64,000 bases of DNA, taken from assembly GCA_021732785.1 (NCBI GenBank), contig JAKFUG010000018.1:1-64000 (forward strand). The letters run 5' to 3'. Below the pieces are notes generated by a model. That model was not told the origin of the DNA and ran no database searches. It saw nothing but the letters and a program-made list of their open reading frames with translations. The number at the start of each line of letters is the position of its first letter. The first letter of the stretch is position 1. The stretch comes from Planctomycetaceae bacterium. Its GTDB lineage: Bacteria > Planctomycetota > Planctomycetia > Planctomycetales > Planctomycetaceae. This document shows positions 17,926 through 27,102 of this stretch, piece by piece. The translations under genes were made by a program, and so were the position numbers.

Positions 17926-18768
17926 ATGCGGATGGTGGCGATGGTCTTCGGCGGGATGACAATCCTCTGCTTGTCGATCCCGTGCTCAGTCGCGGCGCAG
18001 TCCTCGTTTACGGACGATGTCGTCATCGACATCCCCGACTCGGAACTGAACTTGATGCCGTTGATCAATACCGTCACGGAAGCGCAATTCGTCAACATGT
18101 CGGGGTCGAACGAGAATGTGCGGGCCCGACTTCTTCAACAGTACCGTTCGCGACTGCAAAAGATTGACGAGCAGTGCTTGCTCACCGATGAGCAACGCCA
18201 GAAGCTGCAACTCGCGGCCCGAGGGGACATCGCGCGACTGATGAGCAAAGTGGATCATCTCCGCGAGAAGTATGTCAATCAACCGATCCCCGCGGGCGGA
18301 ATGATCGTCGTCAGCGAAGAAATCGTGCGCGATCTGATGGTTCCCCTGACACTGCCGTTTGGCGAAAAATCGTTGTTCGCGAAAGTCTTGCACCACCAGC
18401 TGACCGAAGCGCAATCGGAGCAGTACCAGGCGCTGGATCTCTTCGAGCGGCGAGATGCGGTGCGGAACATGGTCGCTCCTTTTTTCCGCGGGCTACAACC
18501 TCTCTCGCTGGTGCAGGAACGTTTGATCGTCGAGCGGATTGTGTCGCGATATCCGGCCTGGCATCCGCATGCGGTGCCGATGTTGTATGCACACTACATC
18601 GCTATTCTGGTCGCCGATGACATGAGCGATGAACTGCGACCGATTCTGGATGACACTCAGTGGCAGCACCTGCAATCTCAGATCCCTGCCGGGCGACGTC
18701 TCGAACCCCGGCTGCGCAGTTTCGGATTATGGCCGATTCGCGAAGAGCCGATTCGCGGCCGCCAATGA
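17926..18768 (+). CDS. Secreted hypothetical protein
   Basis: A 280-residue protein. Start 17926 is chosen because CGGAGG lies five bases upstream, and a signal peptide (VAMVFGGMTILCLSIPCSVA) follows directly. The mature part is helical (ARLLQQYRSRLQKIDEQCLL, QLAARGDIARLMSKVDHLRE). No recognised domain was found. It is convergent with the App1-type phosphatase gene, 27 bases apart. Similar secreted helical proteins are common in planctomycetes, but the function is unknown. Confidence 0.65.
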   Translation: MRMVAMVFGGMTILCLSIPCSVAAQSSFTDDVVIDIPDSELNLMPLINTVTEAQFVNMSGSNENVRARLLQQYRSRLQKIDEQCLLTDEQRQKLQLAARGDIARLMSKVDHLREKYVNQPIPAGGMIVVSEEIVRDLMVPLTLPFGEKSLFAKVLHHQLTEAQSEQYQALDLFERRDAVRNMVAPFFRGLQPLSLVQERLIVERIVSRYPAWHPHAVPMLYAHYIAILVADDMSDELRPILDDTQWQHLQSQIPAGRRLEPRLRSFGLWPIREEPIRGRQ

Positions 18769-18795
18769 GTTTCTCTGAGTCGGTCATCGAACCCG

Positions 18796-19881
18796 TTACA
18801 CGGCATCGAACGCCGCGGGCGTTTGCACGTGCCGCATGACCGATTCGGCAATATCCGCGGCGGTTTCGTAGAGGGTCCATTTCTCCGGAGGCAATCCGGC
18901 ACAGGCGGCTTCCATGCGGAGAATGTCCACCACGCGGCCGCGGACGGTGCGGATATAGATGTGGGCAATTTGCTCCGGGAAGTCGCGCATCAGGCTGGCA
19001 TAGATGTCCGGGTCCTGCTCGCCGGCATCGCCGATCAGCAGGAACTTCCGCTGCGGATAAGCGGCGATAATCGGTTCGATCGCCGCGCGCTTGTGGGCCT
19101 TCTGAGGCGAGGTCGTCCGCATTTTTCGGGCGGTCTCCCGGAGCCGAAAGCGTTTCAGATGAAACGAACCCAACGGATAGCCGTGATCGATCCAGAACTG
19201 GAACAACGGTTCGTACAACTGCCACGGGCTACCCGAGACATAGTGAAACGCGGCTCCCAGCGTGGCACAGCGCTGGTACAGATCGGGCATGCCAAGAATG
19301 GGAGCGAACGCGCGGGAAAACGTGTTGTGAAAGAGGTCGCGCCGGTTCGGAACGTTGCTGTGCTTGAGAGTGTCGTCGACGTCGGAAATGATCGACACGC
19401 CGTGCGGTTCGAGCAACTGCACCTGCCCGCCGAACGTTCGTTCGTCGCCATTGGCCAGCAAGGCTTTGTATTTGATCCAGGGGATAAGGGGCGTGGAGGG
19501 TTCGGGGACGATGTCGAGCGGATTCACGCTCAACATCAGTTCCGTGCGCATCAGCCCCGCGGCGTCGGTGGGGCCTACAGTGTGATCTTCATGACCGAAC
19601 GTAATCGTGACGTTTCGCCCCGCGGCAGCATGCACGAGGAATTGCCGCATCCGCGTGCGAAAGAATTCTTCGGCAGCGCGATCGACCCGCATGAGGCGAC
19701 GAATGAGTCCCAGGACCGGCTTGCCCCGCAGCCAGGTGACGCGCGGGTGATAGACGCAGCCCTGGATCACCACCGTCCAGCCGCCTTCGGCATTGCGCGC
19801 GCCGAACGACGGATAAAACACCACCGCGTCTTCACGCGATAATGTCGTACGGGGACGGCGAAACGGCAAAAACAACGCCAC
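18796..19881 (-). CDS. App1-type (DUF2183) phosphatase domain protein
   Basis: A 361-residue protein whose C-terminal half is the App1 phosphatidate-phosphatase catalytic domain of the HAD superfamily. Motif I is ISDVDDTLKHSNV (Asp167, Asp169, Thr171). Other motifs are FHYVSGSPWQLYEPLFQF (motif II region, Ser), KRAAIEPIIAAYPQRKF (Lys) and LLIGDAGEQDPDIY (acidic motif). The N-terminal ~150 residues are beta-rich, as in bacterial App1 homologues. In yeast App1 removes phosphate from phosphatidic acid. Whether the bacterial form acts on lipids is inferred only. Confidence 0.85.
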   Translation of the reverse strand: MALFLPFRRPRTTLSREDAVVFYPSFGARNAEGGWTVVIQGCVYHPRVTWLRGKPVLGLIRRLMRVDRAAEEFFRTRMRQFLVHAAAGRNVTITFGHEDHTVGPTDAAGLMRTELMLSVNPLDIVPEPSTPLIPWIKYKALLANGDERTFGGQVQLLEPHGVSIISDVDDTLKHSNVPNRRDLFHNTFSRAFAPILGMPDLYQRCATLGAAFHYVSGSPWQLYEPLFQFWIDHGYPLGSFHLKRFRLRETARKMRTTSPQKAHKRAAIEPIIAAYPQRKFLLIGDAGEQDPDIYASLMRDFPEQIAHIYIRTVRGRVVDILRMEAACAGLPPEKWTLYETAADIAESVMRHVQTPAAFDAV

Positions 19882-20039
19882 CGGGCAACCTCAGTGCGGC
19901 AAACAAAACGAAACCACCGTGCAGGCAATTCGTGAGGAAACAGTTTAACCGATGGCGATCACAATCGGTACGAACAGAGATCGATTGTCATGGGGGATGG
20001 GGTGCATCCGGTGTTTAGTGGAGAACATCCATGAACAAT

Positions 20040-20230
20040 TCCGGACTCCGGAGCCCCAACGGTGTGTGACTCTTTCGGTGTGTGACGCTTTCAGCATAAA
20101 GCGTCGCGCCCCTTTGGGGCTTGACGATGTCCTCCGATCCGCTCACCCAGGGCTGCGCGAAGACGCTTCGCCACTGGGCTCTCGAATCGCGCCCCCTTCG
20201 GGGCTGAAGGCCCACCTTTCTGCAACCACC
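20040..20230. repeat. REP-like palindrome cluster in a 446-base gene-free gap
   Basis: The gap 19882-20327 has no supported gene. It holds a 16-base direct duplication (GGTGTGTGACTCTTTC at 20061-20076, then the same with one change at 20077-20092) and small perfect palindromes GCCCCTTTGGGGC (20108-20120) and GCCCCCTTCGGGGC (20191-20204). The words CCCAGGGCTG and CACTGGGCTCTC lie between them. The layout looks like a dispersed non-coding repeat of the kind that gives false ORFs in many genomes. Copy number elsewhere is not visible. Confidence 0.6.
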
Positions 20231-20327
20231 AGTCGCCCGATGCACCCCACGGGGATGAGATACCACATAACCCACCCCGGTAGCACAAGATCTGCTGCTC
20301 TGACATCCGACTCGAATTCGCGGAGGC

Positions 20328-21293
20328 TTAATTCCCTGCGTCGCGGCGAACTTCGGGTGTATTCATCAACTCTTCGTGACCCCGCAACTGCAGAAGTTTG
20401 CTCCGCACCTGCTGACGCAACACGACCCATTGCTGCAAGGCATTCCGAAATTCTTCCGCGGCGAGAACCAGGGCCATCGGCGATTCCGTACTTTCGGCAG
20501 CCACGCGAGTCATGGAATGCAGCCGCCGCTCCACCTGCTCATGCAAATGGACAGCGCAGGCTTCGCTGAGCGTTTTGATTTCCTGCGCGATCGTCCAGAC
20601 ATGTTGACGGTCTTCATGACGCTCCGAGTCGGTCAGCTCCCGTTCAAAGGTAACCTGCACGGCGGATTTTTGCGTCTGTGAGTCGATCAGTCGTCCGAAA
20701 GGATTCCGGCTGGCACGGGCCTTTTCGATCGCATCTTCCGCACGGTTCAAACCGACGCGCGCCTTTTCAAAGTCGGGACGAACCTCCAGCGCTTTTTGAA
20801 AGCTCGACACCGCCAGTTGATGGCTGCCGATTTCCAGGTAGACATTGCCCAGATTTTGGTACGCCTCGGCCATTTCCGGATCGATGCGGATGGCTTCTTT
20901 GTAGGCGGAGACGGCCATGCTGGGCTGCTTGAGATGGCGCTGGGCGATTCCCAGATTGTAATAGGCGTCGGCGCTCTTGCGGTTCCGCTGAATGGCCTTC
21001 CGCAGGATGTCGGCCGCATCCTTGTGCTTGCCCATCCGGTTGAGCACGGCCCCCCAATTGACGTAGTGCCGGGCTTCCGTGGGCTGCAACATGGTCAACC
21101 GCTCGAAGTTATCCAGCGCCGCCGCGAATTTGCCGGAGATGAAACAGGCCATCGCGAGCCCTTCGCAGCCCTCGACGGAATCGGGATCGGCTTCCAGCAG
21201 TTCCTGAAAGGCAAGAATGGCGTCCGAATAATTCCGTTCACGGGTGAGCGCTCGGGCGCGCTGCAGCAACGGATCGTGAGTCGTTGAGGGCAA
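20328..21293 (-). CDS. TPR-repeat protein
   Basis: A 321-residue cytoplasmic protein. Residues 1-185 form about five tetratricopeptide repeats, with the usual spacing of Ala, Gly, Tyr and Pro (ADAYYNLGIAQRHLKQPSMA, MAEAYQNLGNVYLEIGSHQL). TPRs serve as scaffolds for protein binding. The C-terminal ~130 residues are helical, with no known domain. No signal peptide is seen. It is divergent from the large zinc-ribbon protein at 21658. Confidence 0.85.
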   Translation of the reverse strand: MPSTTHDPLLQRARALTRERNYSDAILAFQELLEADPDSVEGCEGLAMACFISGKFAAALDNFERLTMLQPTEARHYVNWGAVLNRMGKHKDAADILRKAIQRNRKSADAYYNLGIAQRHLKQPSMAVSAYKEAIRIDPEMAEAYQNLGNVYLEIGSHQLAVSSFQKALEVRPDFEKARVGLNRAEDAIEKARASRNPFGRLIDSQTQKSAVQVTFERELTDSERHEDRQHVWTIAQEIKTLSEACAVHLHEQVERRLHSMTRVAAESTESPMALVLAAEEFRNALQQWVVLRQQVRSKLLQLRGHEELMNTPEVRRDAGN

Positions 21294-21657
21294 CGTTCAG
21301 CCTCCGGAGCGCAGAAGGGTCGAATTCCATCGCGCGTGAAGAGCACGCGAGATTGTGGAGTATACGAGTTTTTCCGGTCCCGCGTCAAAACGTCTTTATG
21401 AACAAGTGAAGAATCTGCCCTTCTTTTACAATGCGGTCGGACATCGAAAGCCGATCCGCACGCCTCTGGAAAAACTTTTGTCCACTTCCTCATTTCCGCG
21501 TGAGAAGTGCCGAGTGAACGGATTCATCCGGGAGGGGAAGCGGGGATTGCGAAGGCTTCGCACGGAGGGCATTATGCTGTGGGCGCTTCGCGTTCCGGTC
21601 TTCATTCGATTCCGTTCCTCGGTTTTTCCTGCCAAGTGGCAGCCAAAGGGCGACTTT
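21294..21657. other. Divergent intergenic region, 364 bases
   Basis: An open frame extends the downstream gene to 21355, but this extension has no domain and no suitable ribosome-binding site. The region most likely holds the promoters of the two divergent genes. No clear operator was identified. Confidence 0.4.
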
Positions 21658-24600
21658 ATGGCGATTGCAGTTGAATGCGATCTCTGCGGCAAGCAGTACA
21701 AACTCAACGATACGCTGGCCGGAAAAAAAGTGAATTGCAAAGCCTGCGGTTCGTCGATGGTCATTCCCGGCGGGGACGATGACGAGGTGATGGAACTAGA
21801 GGAACGCCCCGCGCGTCGTTCGGGCACCGGGAAAAAGCCCGGCCGCGGGAAGAAAAAATCCTCTGGTGCGGGATTGATCATCGGGCTGCTGGTGGGCGGC
21901 GGGCTGGCGGTGCTGCTGGTGGGGGGCATCGTGATTTACGTGGCGATGAAGTTGTTGACCCCGCAACTCGCCCTGAACCCGGTGGCCCCCACGCCGCCCC
22001 CCGTCACACCCGCGGGACAAACTGTTCCTGTCATCGTCACCCCGGCGATACCGAACCTCAATGCTTCGTCCAACACCACGCCCCCGACACCGACGACACC
22101 CAACAACACCGCGCCGACCGTTCCCGCCGTGGCTTCTCCCAAAGCAAATCCCGATTCCAAGTTCATCGTCGAACCGGTTGCCCCGATCAATTGGACCGCA
22201 CAAGCCGATCCCCCAGCAACGCCCTTGCCTGCCGACTGGAAGTCCGACTTTCAAATCCCCGTTACCGCGCGACGAATCGACGACGACCACGTGACATACC
22301 CCGTGATTGCCAGCCCGTATGTCATGGTGGGGAACAATGAAGACCCGAAATCGCAACGGGATCTGTGGAACCTCTCGACCGGCAAAAAAGAAGGCAAACT
22401 GAACGGGATCAACTTCCACTCATCCTACAAAACCAGTCTCAGTCCAGACGGACACTATTTTGCGTTCGGCGGTTCCGGCGATGGCATCAGCGTCTTCGAC
22501 GTACAGAAGAATAAGCTTGCCGTCGCGATCCCGGTGAAGGGTCTGGAGTTCAACCTGGGAAGCCTCGCCCTGGTTCCCGGCGATCGGTTGGTCGCCCTTT
22601 CGTCGGTCCATGACAGAATGCGGGTCTGGCAGATCCCGCAGGGCGATCTCCTCCATGACATCGATCTCGGCAAACAGTTCGCTTATCCCGAAAAGACGGC
22701 TTACAGCCCCGGCGGGAAATATGTCGCCGTCGAAAGTGAATTCCTCAAAGGCTGGACCACCGTGTACGACTTAACTACAGGCAAGTCGGTGGGAGAACTG
22801 CAGGTGGCGCGGGGTGGCAACGGCGGTTATACGCAGTTCTTCCAGCTTGCGTTCTCGGCCGATGGTTCCCAACTCGCGGGCTTGTGGGATGCCAGCGGTT
22901 CGAGTTCGGCGTCGCAAATCGTCATCTGGAATATGGCCGATGGCCTAGCCGAAAAAATTCAGGTATCGCCCGGAATCAAAGAGAAATATAACCCGGATTC
23001 CCAAGCCGTGGGCCTGCAATGGTTCCCCGATGGCCGCAAGTTTCTGGTCCACGGTTTGGCCGTGGTCGATCGTGCCAAACAGCAGACCGTTTACAATTTC
23101 GAGAAACTGGAAATCCACTCACGAACCGTGCGTCGTCCCCTCTCCGCGGAGTTGGTGGCCGCATTCGTGGGAAACCATGAGAAGGCGTCAGTGGTCAGAA
23201 TCACACTGAGTGACGCCGAACTGGCCCGAGCCGAAAATCTCGCGGCCGTGGGCGGATTGCCCGAAGACCTGAAGCTCCCGCCGTTGACCAAGACGGATTA
23301 CACCGCAGCGGCTTCCACACGGACCGCCAGTTCGTGGAGCGCCCAGCCGGACCCTGCTCCGGCCCTTGCTGCGGATGTCGTATCAAAGCCGTTACCACTG
23401 TCGTCGGGTTCCGGAACGGTTCGCGATGTTTATCTCACAGGGGGAGCGACACCCCGCGCATTTGCCCGGGTCGCCGAAGGAGAAAATCTCAAGGATTCCA
23501 AGCTGGGATACCCCGACACGCGGTTTCGCGCCGGAAAAAATGGCGTGGAAACCATCGTGCTGATGCGGCCGGTGATCGCCGAAAAGAACCGGATTGAAGT
23601 CGTCAATCTGGCGGACCGCAAGCCTGGCACCGCCATCGAGATACCCTTCTCCGCCGATCTGGTTAGCGCGACGCCTGACGCCGTGCTCGTCAAAGCCCAC
23701 AATGCCAAGGGACGCCTCGACGTCTTCGATGTTTCCGGTAAACACATCGCGGGTTTCCGACCGTACAAAGGGGTCGCCGATGAAAACGATCTGGAACTCC
23801 GCAGTGCCGCGTTGATTGATGCCACCCACGTACTCACGGCGAACCTCAGTCGACAACTCGTCGGCTGGGAACTGCCGGCGTGCAGTCCGTCTTTTTTGAT
23901 CGACGACGTGAGTGTCTTCGCAGTCTCCCCCGGCGGACGTGATGTCGCGTGCGCCACGGCAGACGGCATCGATTTCCGCGATACGCGCACCGGCACCAGC
24001 CGCGGCGTCGTGGGCATTCGCGGTAGCGTTCTCGCGATGGCCTTTCATCCGAACGGCGAGCAACTCGCGATCGTGCTTTCTGAAAAGGGTGGCAATTATC
24101 TTTACATCGCCGATCTCAAAACCGGGGCCGTCGGAGCCGAAATCCCCAGCCCGGTGGCAGGTGAAAAGATGCGATGGTGCGGCGACAAGCATCTGCTCAT
24201 CTACACCGAAGCGCTGCGGACACCAATGTCGAATGCTCTCAGCATGGCCTTGTTCGACATCAATGCGAAAACGGTCGCCTGGACTTACAAACTGCCAGCC
24301 GGGGCGATGGCCGAGAATATGATTGATGGCCGCACATGGTACGTCGCGCCAAAATCGGAACGTGTTCCGGCGTTGCAGTTGGTGGCCGTCCATTTGCCTG
24401 AAACCAAAGTCGCCGAAGCCGTCACCGCCAATAAGCTGGAGCCCGAACTCCTCGTTCAGCCCGGCGGACAAGTCAGTTTGACCATGAGCGTGCCGGGCAT
24501 TCCGTGGCAAGGTAATCTTTCACAAACGATGCAGGACGAGTTGAAAAAGGCGATTGAAAGAACCGGCGTGGGCATCGGCACCGGTGGCGGCATCCGCGTG

Positions 24601-25005
24601 GAAATCATCGCCAAGCCGGCCAGCGGAAAAACCTTTCAGGTCAGTCAACTCGGTGAACGGACGAATGTCACCACCGTTCAGGAAAACAATATCGAACTCA
24701 CGATCAAATACCTGCGCGGGCAGGAGATCCTGCATTACAAGGATTTTCGATCGTCCAACAATCTGGGTTTCGGGATCAAACATCTCAAGCCGGGACAAAG
24801 TGTGCAACAGGCCTTCGATGACGATCTCTCGCAGAAGATCACGCAGTTTTGCGAAGGACTTGTGCTCCCGGCGTACGTCTTCTCCCGCCGTTCGGCGACC
24901 GGATTGGGGAGCAGCACGCTCAACGGTGACGGCCCCGTCACCGGTCCCGTCAGCAAAAAGAACGAGCCCGTCGCGATGTTGGACCATCTGCTGAGGCAGA
25001 ATTGA
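21658..25005 (+). CDS. Large membrane protein: MJ0042-type zinc ribbon, TM helix, WD40-like propeller
   Basis: An 1115-residue protein. The start at 21658 is set by the zinc ribbon that begins at once: Cys7, Cys10, Cys27 and Cys30 in two CxxC pairs. A basic linker and one transmembrane helix (about residues 72-99) follow. A Pro/Thr/Asn-rich spacer then leads to a long region of WD40/beta-propeller-like repeats (FGGSGDGISVFDVQKNKLAV, QIVIWNMADGL, LYIADLKTGAVG). The C-terminal ~170 residues form a separate domain. Such layouts are common in planctomycetes, with unknown roles, perhaps as scaffolds. AAAGGG lies before the chosen start. Confidence 0.78.
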   Translation: MAIAVECDLCGKQYKLNDTLAGKKVNCKACGSSMVIPGGDDDEVMELEERPARRSGTGKKPGRGKKKSSGAGLIIGLLVGGGLAVLLVGGIVIYVAMKLLTPQLALNPVAPTPPPVTPAGQTVPVIVTPAIPNLNASSNTTPPTPTTPNNTAPTVPAVASPKANPDSKFIVEPVAPINWTAQADPPATPLPADWKSDFQIPVTARRIDDDHVTYPVIASPYVMVGNNEDPKSQRDLWNLSTGKKEGKLNGINFHSSYKTSLSPDGHYFAFGGSGDGISVFDVQKNKLAVAIPVKGLEFNLGSLALVPGDRLVALSSVHDRMRVWQIPQGDLLHDIDLGKQFAYPEKTAYSPGGKYVAVESEFLKGWTTVYDLTTGKSVGELQVARGGNGGYTQFFQLAFSADGSQLAGLWDASGSSSASQIVIWNMADGLAEKIQVSPGIKEKYNPDSQAVGLQWFPDGRKFLVHGLAVVDRAKQQTVYNFEKLEIHSRTVRRPLSAELVAAFVGNHEKASVVRITLSDAELARAENLAAVGGLPEDLKLPPLTKTDYTAAASTRTASSWSAQPDPAPALAADVVSKPLPLSSGSGTVRDVYLTGGATPRAFARVAEGENLKDSKLGYPDTRFRAGKNGVETIVLMRPVIAEKNRIEVVNLADRKPGTAIEIPFSADLVSATPDAVLVKAHNAKGRLDVFDVSGKHIAGFRPYKGVADENDLELRSAALIDATHVLTANLSRQLVGWELPACSPSFLIDDVSVFAVSPGGRDVACATADGIDFRDTRTGTSRGVVGIRGSVLAMAFHPNGEQLAIVLSEKGGNYLYIADLKTGAVGAEIPSPVAGEKMRWCGDKHLLIYTEALRTPMSNALSMALFDINAKTVAWTYKLPAGAMAENMIDGRTWYVAPKSERVPALQLVAVHLPETKVAEAVTANKLEPELLVQPGGQVSLTMSVPGIPWQGNLSQTMQDELKKAIERTGVGIGTGGGIRVEIIAKPASGKTFQVSQLGERTNVTTVQENNIELTIKYLRGQEILHYKDFRSSNNLGFGIKHLKPGQSVQQAFDDDLSQKITQFCEGLVLPAYVFSRRSATGLGSSTLNGDGPVTGPVSKKNEPVAMLDHLLRQN

Positions 25006-25090
25006 TCCACCTGCTGAACGGCACGCCATAGCTGGTCCGTCGCGAAGATGATACGTTGTGGGGATTCGTCCTCCTCAACTCGGAGCTTCC

Positions 25091-26248
25091 GTGAATTCTG
25101 TCCCCTGGTCCGATCTTCTGTCCGCGACGGTTCAACGCCGTACCCTTTTTCGCCTGGTTCTGAGTCGTCCGCGCGCTTCGGGAACAATTCAGAAAGTAAC
25201 GGTTCGCCCCGTGCAACTGCAGGACGGCTTGCGGTATCAATGGATCGCCCGCATCGGTCAACAGGAACGGCACGAAAACCTGACGGAAGACGAATTGCTC
25301 GGCCGGGTGAATCAACAATTCAGCACGGCCTGGGGCGATCTCCACTGGTTCGCCGATGATGGCGATTTCACCGTTCGGCACAAGCCACGGAGCCAGGTGC
25401 AATTCAAACGGAAGCCGCCGACATTATCACCGCCGCCGAATCAACATAATCAGTCTCGGAAGTACATCCTTCCCGACGGTCAGCCCTGCCCGTTTTTGAT
25501 CGCCGCCGGCATCATGACCTCGGAAGGGAAAGTGAAACCCACGGCCTATCACAAGTTCCGCCAGATCAACCGTTATCTCGAATTCATCGCCGATGTCCTG
25601 CCGCAACTTCCCGCCGAAGGAACTTTGCACGTCGTCGATTTCGGCTGCGGCAAAAGCTATCTCACGTTCGCGCTACATCATTTCCTCACCGCAATCCACC
25701 GCCGCGAAGTCGATATTGTTGGCCTGGACCGAAAGGTCGATGTGATTGCGACGTGCGCTGAAACGGCGAAAAAACTGGCTTGCCGCGGTCTGCATTTCCA
25801 GGAAGGCGACATTGCCCACTTTACGCCCACGGGTGCCGTGCATCTCGCCGTCTCATTGCATGCTTGTGATACCGCCACCGATGACGCGCTGGCAGCCGCG
25901 TTGCGCTGGAACTGCGATGCCATTCTTGCCGTCCCGTGCTGTCAGCACGAACTCAATCAGCACTGGTCGGGCCGTCTCCCGGGAATGACCGAATACGGGC
26001 TGTTGAAAGAACGTTTCGCCGCGATGGCCACCGATGCCCTGCGCGCCCGTTTTCTCGACTGCCACGGCTATCGAACGCAAGTCGTGGAATTTATCGAAAC
26101 CGAGCACACTCCGAAGAATGTGCTGATCCGCGCGATCAAGCGACCGGCAAGCGACCTCGATCGCACACCGGCTCAATCGGCCTACGAATCGCTCAAACGC
26201 GATCTTGGCGTCACCACGTTCCACCTCGAACGGGCCTGTTCCGGTTGA
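25091..26248 (+). CDS. SAM-dependent methyltransferase (Methyltransf_32-like)
   Basis: A 385-residue protein. The GTG start at 25091 has GGAG five bases upstream; an earlier in-frame GTG (25058) lacks one. The N-terminal ~110 residues are an accessory domain. The Rossmann methyltransferase begins at VVDFGCGKSYLTFALHHFL (motif I, SAM binding), followed by VDIVGLDRKVDV and VHLAVSLHACDTATDDAL. The HACD/PCCQHE segment is typical of the family that includes METTL25/RRNAD1-like enzymes. The likely substrate is RNA or protein, but this is inference from the family. Confidence 0.82.
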   Translation: MNSVPWSDLLSATVQRRTLFRLVLSRPRASGTIQKVTVRPVQLQDGLRYQWIARIGQQERHENLTEDELLGRVNQQFSTAWGDLHWFADDGDFTVRHKPRSQVQFKRKPPTLSPPPNQHNQSRKYILPDGQPCPFLIAAGIMTSEGKVKPTAYHKFRQINRYLEFIADVLPQLPAEGTLHVVDFGCGKSYLTFALHHFLTAIHRREVDIVGLDRKVDVIATCAETAKKLACRGLHFQEGDIAHFTPTGAVHLAVSLHACDTATDDALAAALRWNCDAILAVPCCQHELNQHWSGRLPGMTEYGLLKERFAAMATDALRARFLDCHGYRTQVVEFIETEHTPKNVLIRAIKRPASDLDRTPAQSAYESLKRDLGVTTFHLERACSG

Positions 26249-26650
26249 GCCGAATGCCAAGCGTTCATTTGCGTACGCTCCGATCAGAGTTTCGCGAGTT
26301 GAGCCGACGGTGCAGAAACGACGGGTTGGAAACGGCATTCGACCGGGCGTTGTCCGCTTCCGCCACAGTGCCGATTCCGCGCTGTTCATTGTTAGAATCG
26401 ATCGGTATGACCGGCCAGTCAAAACGATCCGCAAAGTCGATGGCGTCTGAAGCGGCATGACGGTGCCTGCGAGCTCTCCCGTCAATGCGTGATCGCCAAT
26501 CGCGCAAGGTGAGGGATGAACGCCCACGGCCTCCCTTCGGGACCGTGTTAATGATCTGTCATGTCCGTTTGGTGCAGCAGTTGCTACGGGAAATTCATCG
26601 CGCGTCAAGAGGGCCGCGCCGGGAGCAAATCGACCACTTCGGGAGAGCTG

Positions 26651-26749
26651 ATGATGCAACAACTGACCTGGACACTGCGGATCATCGAAGCCGGTTTTTG
26701 GGTTTGGACAGCGCTGGAAACCCTGATCGTCAGTCCGTTCGCGAATTAA
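26651..26749 (+). CDS. Possible 32-residue membrane microprotein
   Basis: A short frame, MMQQLTWTLRIIEAGFWVWT followed by 12 more residues. It is preceded by GGGAGAG at a good distance and contains one hydrophobic segment. It lies in an otherwise empty stretch (26249-26943). It may be real, but such short frames occur by chance. The other frames in this gap show no domain. Confidence 0.3.
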   Translation: MMQQLTWTLRIIEAGFWVWTALETLIVSPFAN

Positions 26750-26943
26750 CGACCGACGCGATTTCCCTCACCGAACCGTTGCGAGCGGATGGACTCACAC
26801 CAGCCGGTGCCTGGCAGCCCTCAATGGCACGGCGGTTGCTTCGTGGCATGCCAGCATCGTTGCGATTCGGCAATTGACGGACGGTTTCGTGCAAGGAAGA
26901 TCGAGCCATGGTCATTCATGGCTGGGCTCTTCCTCAGCACCGA

Positions 26944-26985
26944 CGCGGCATTCTGTTTCGGGGGAGCAGGATGCCGCGTTTTTTT
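26944..26985 (+). terminator. Rho-independent terminator upstream of the hybrid kinase
   Basis: Stem CGCGGCAT / ATGCCGCG (26944-26951 with 26971-26978), followed by seven T. It argues that the kinase gene starts downstream of 26985 and not at the earlier in-frame ATG at 26908. Confidence 0.8.
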
Positions 26986-27102
26986 GAGCACAATTCAAAC
27001 GGAGGTGCAAATGACAGACTCCGCGGTTTCATGGGGTTCAGGCGTCGATTACAATTCGGGAGATTGGCGGAGCCCGGTAAATCTCCTGTGGGATTCGTTC
27101 AA

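Noticed and set aside
21355-21657. N-terminal extension of the WD40-like protein
   Set aside because: The extension has no domain; the zinc ribbon begins directly at the ATG at 21658.
23392-24510. 372-codon minus-strand frame opposite the WD40-like gene
   Set aside because: Shadow frame; no domain, and the plus-strand gene is continuous across it.
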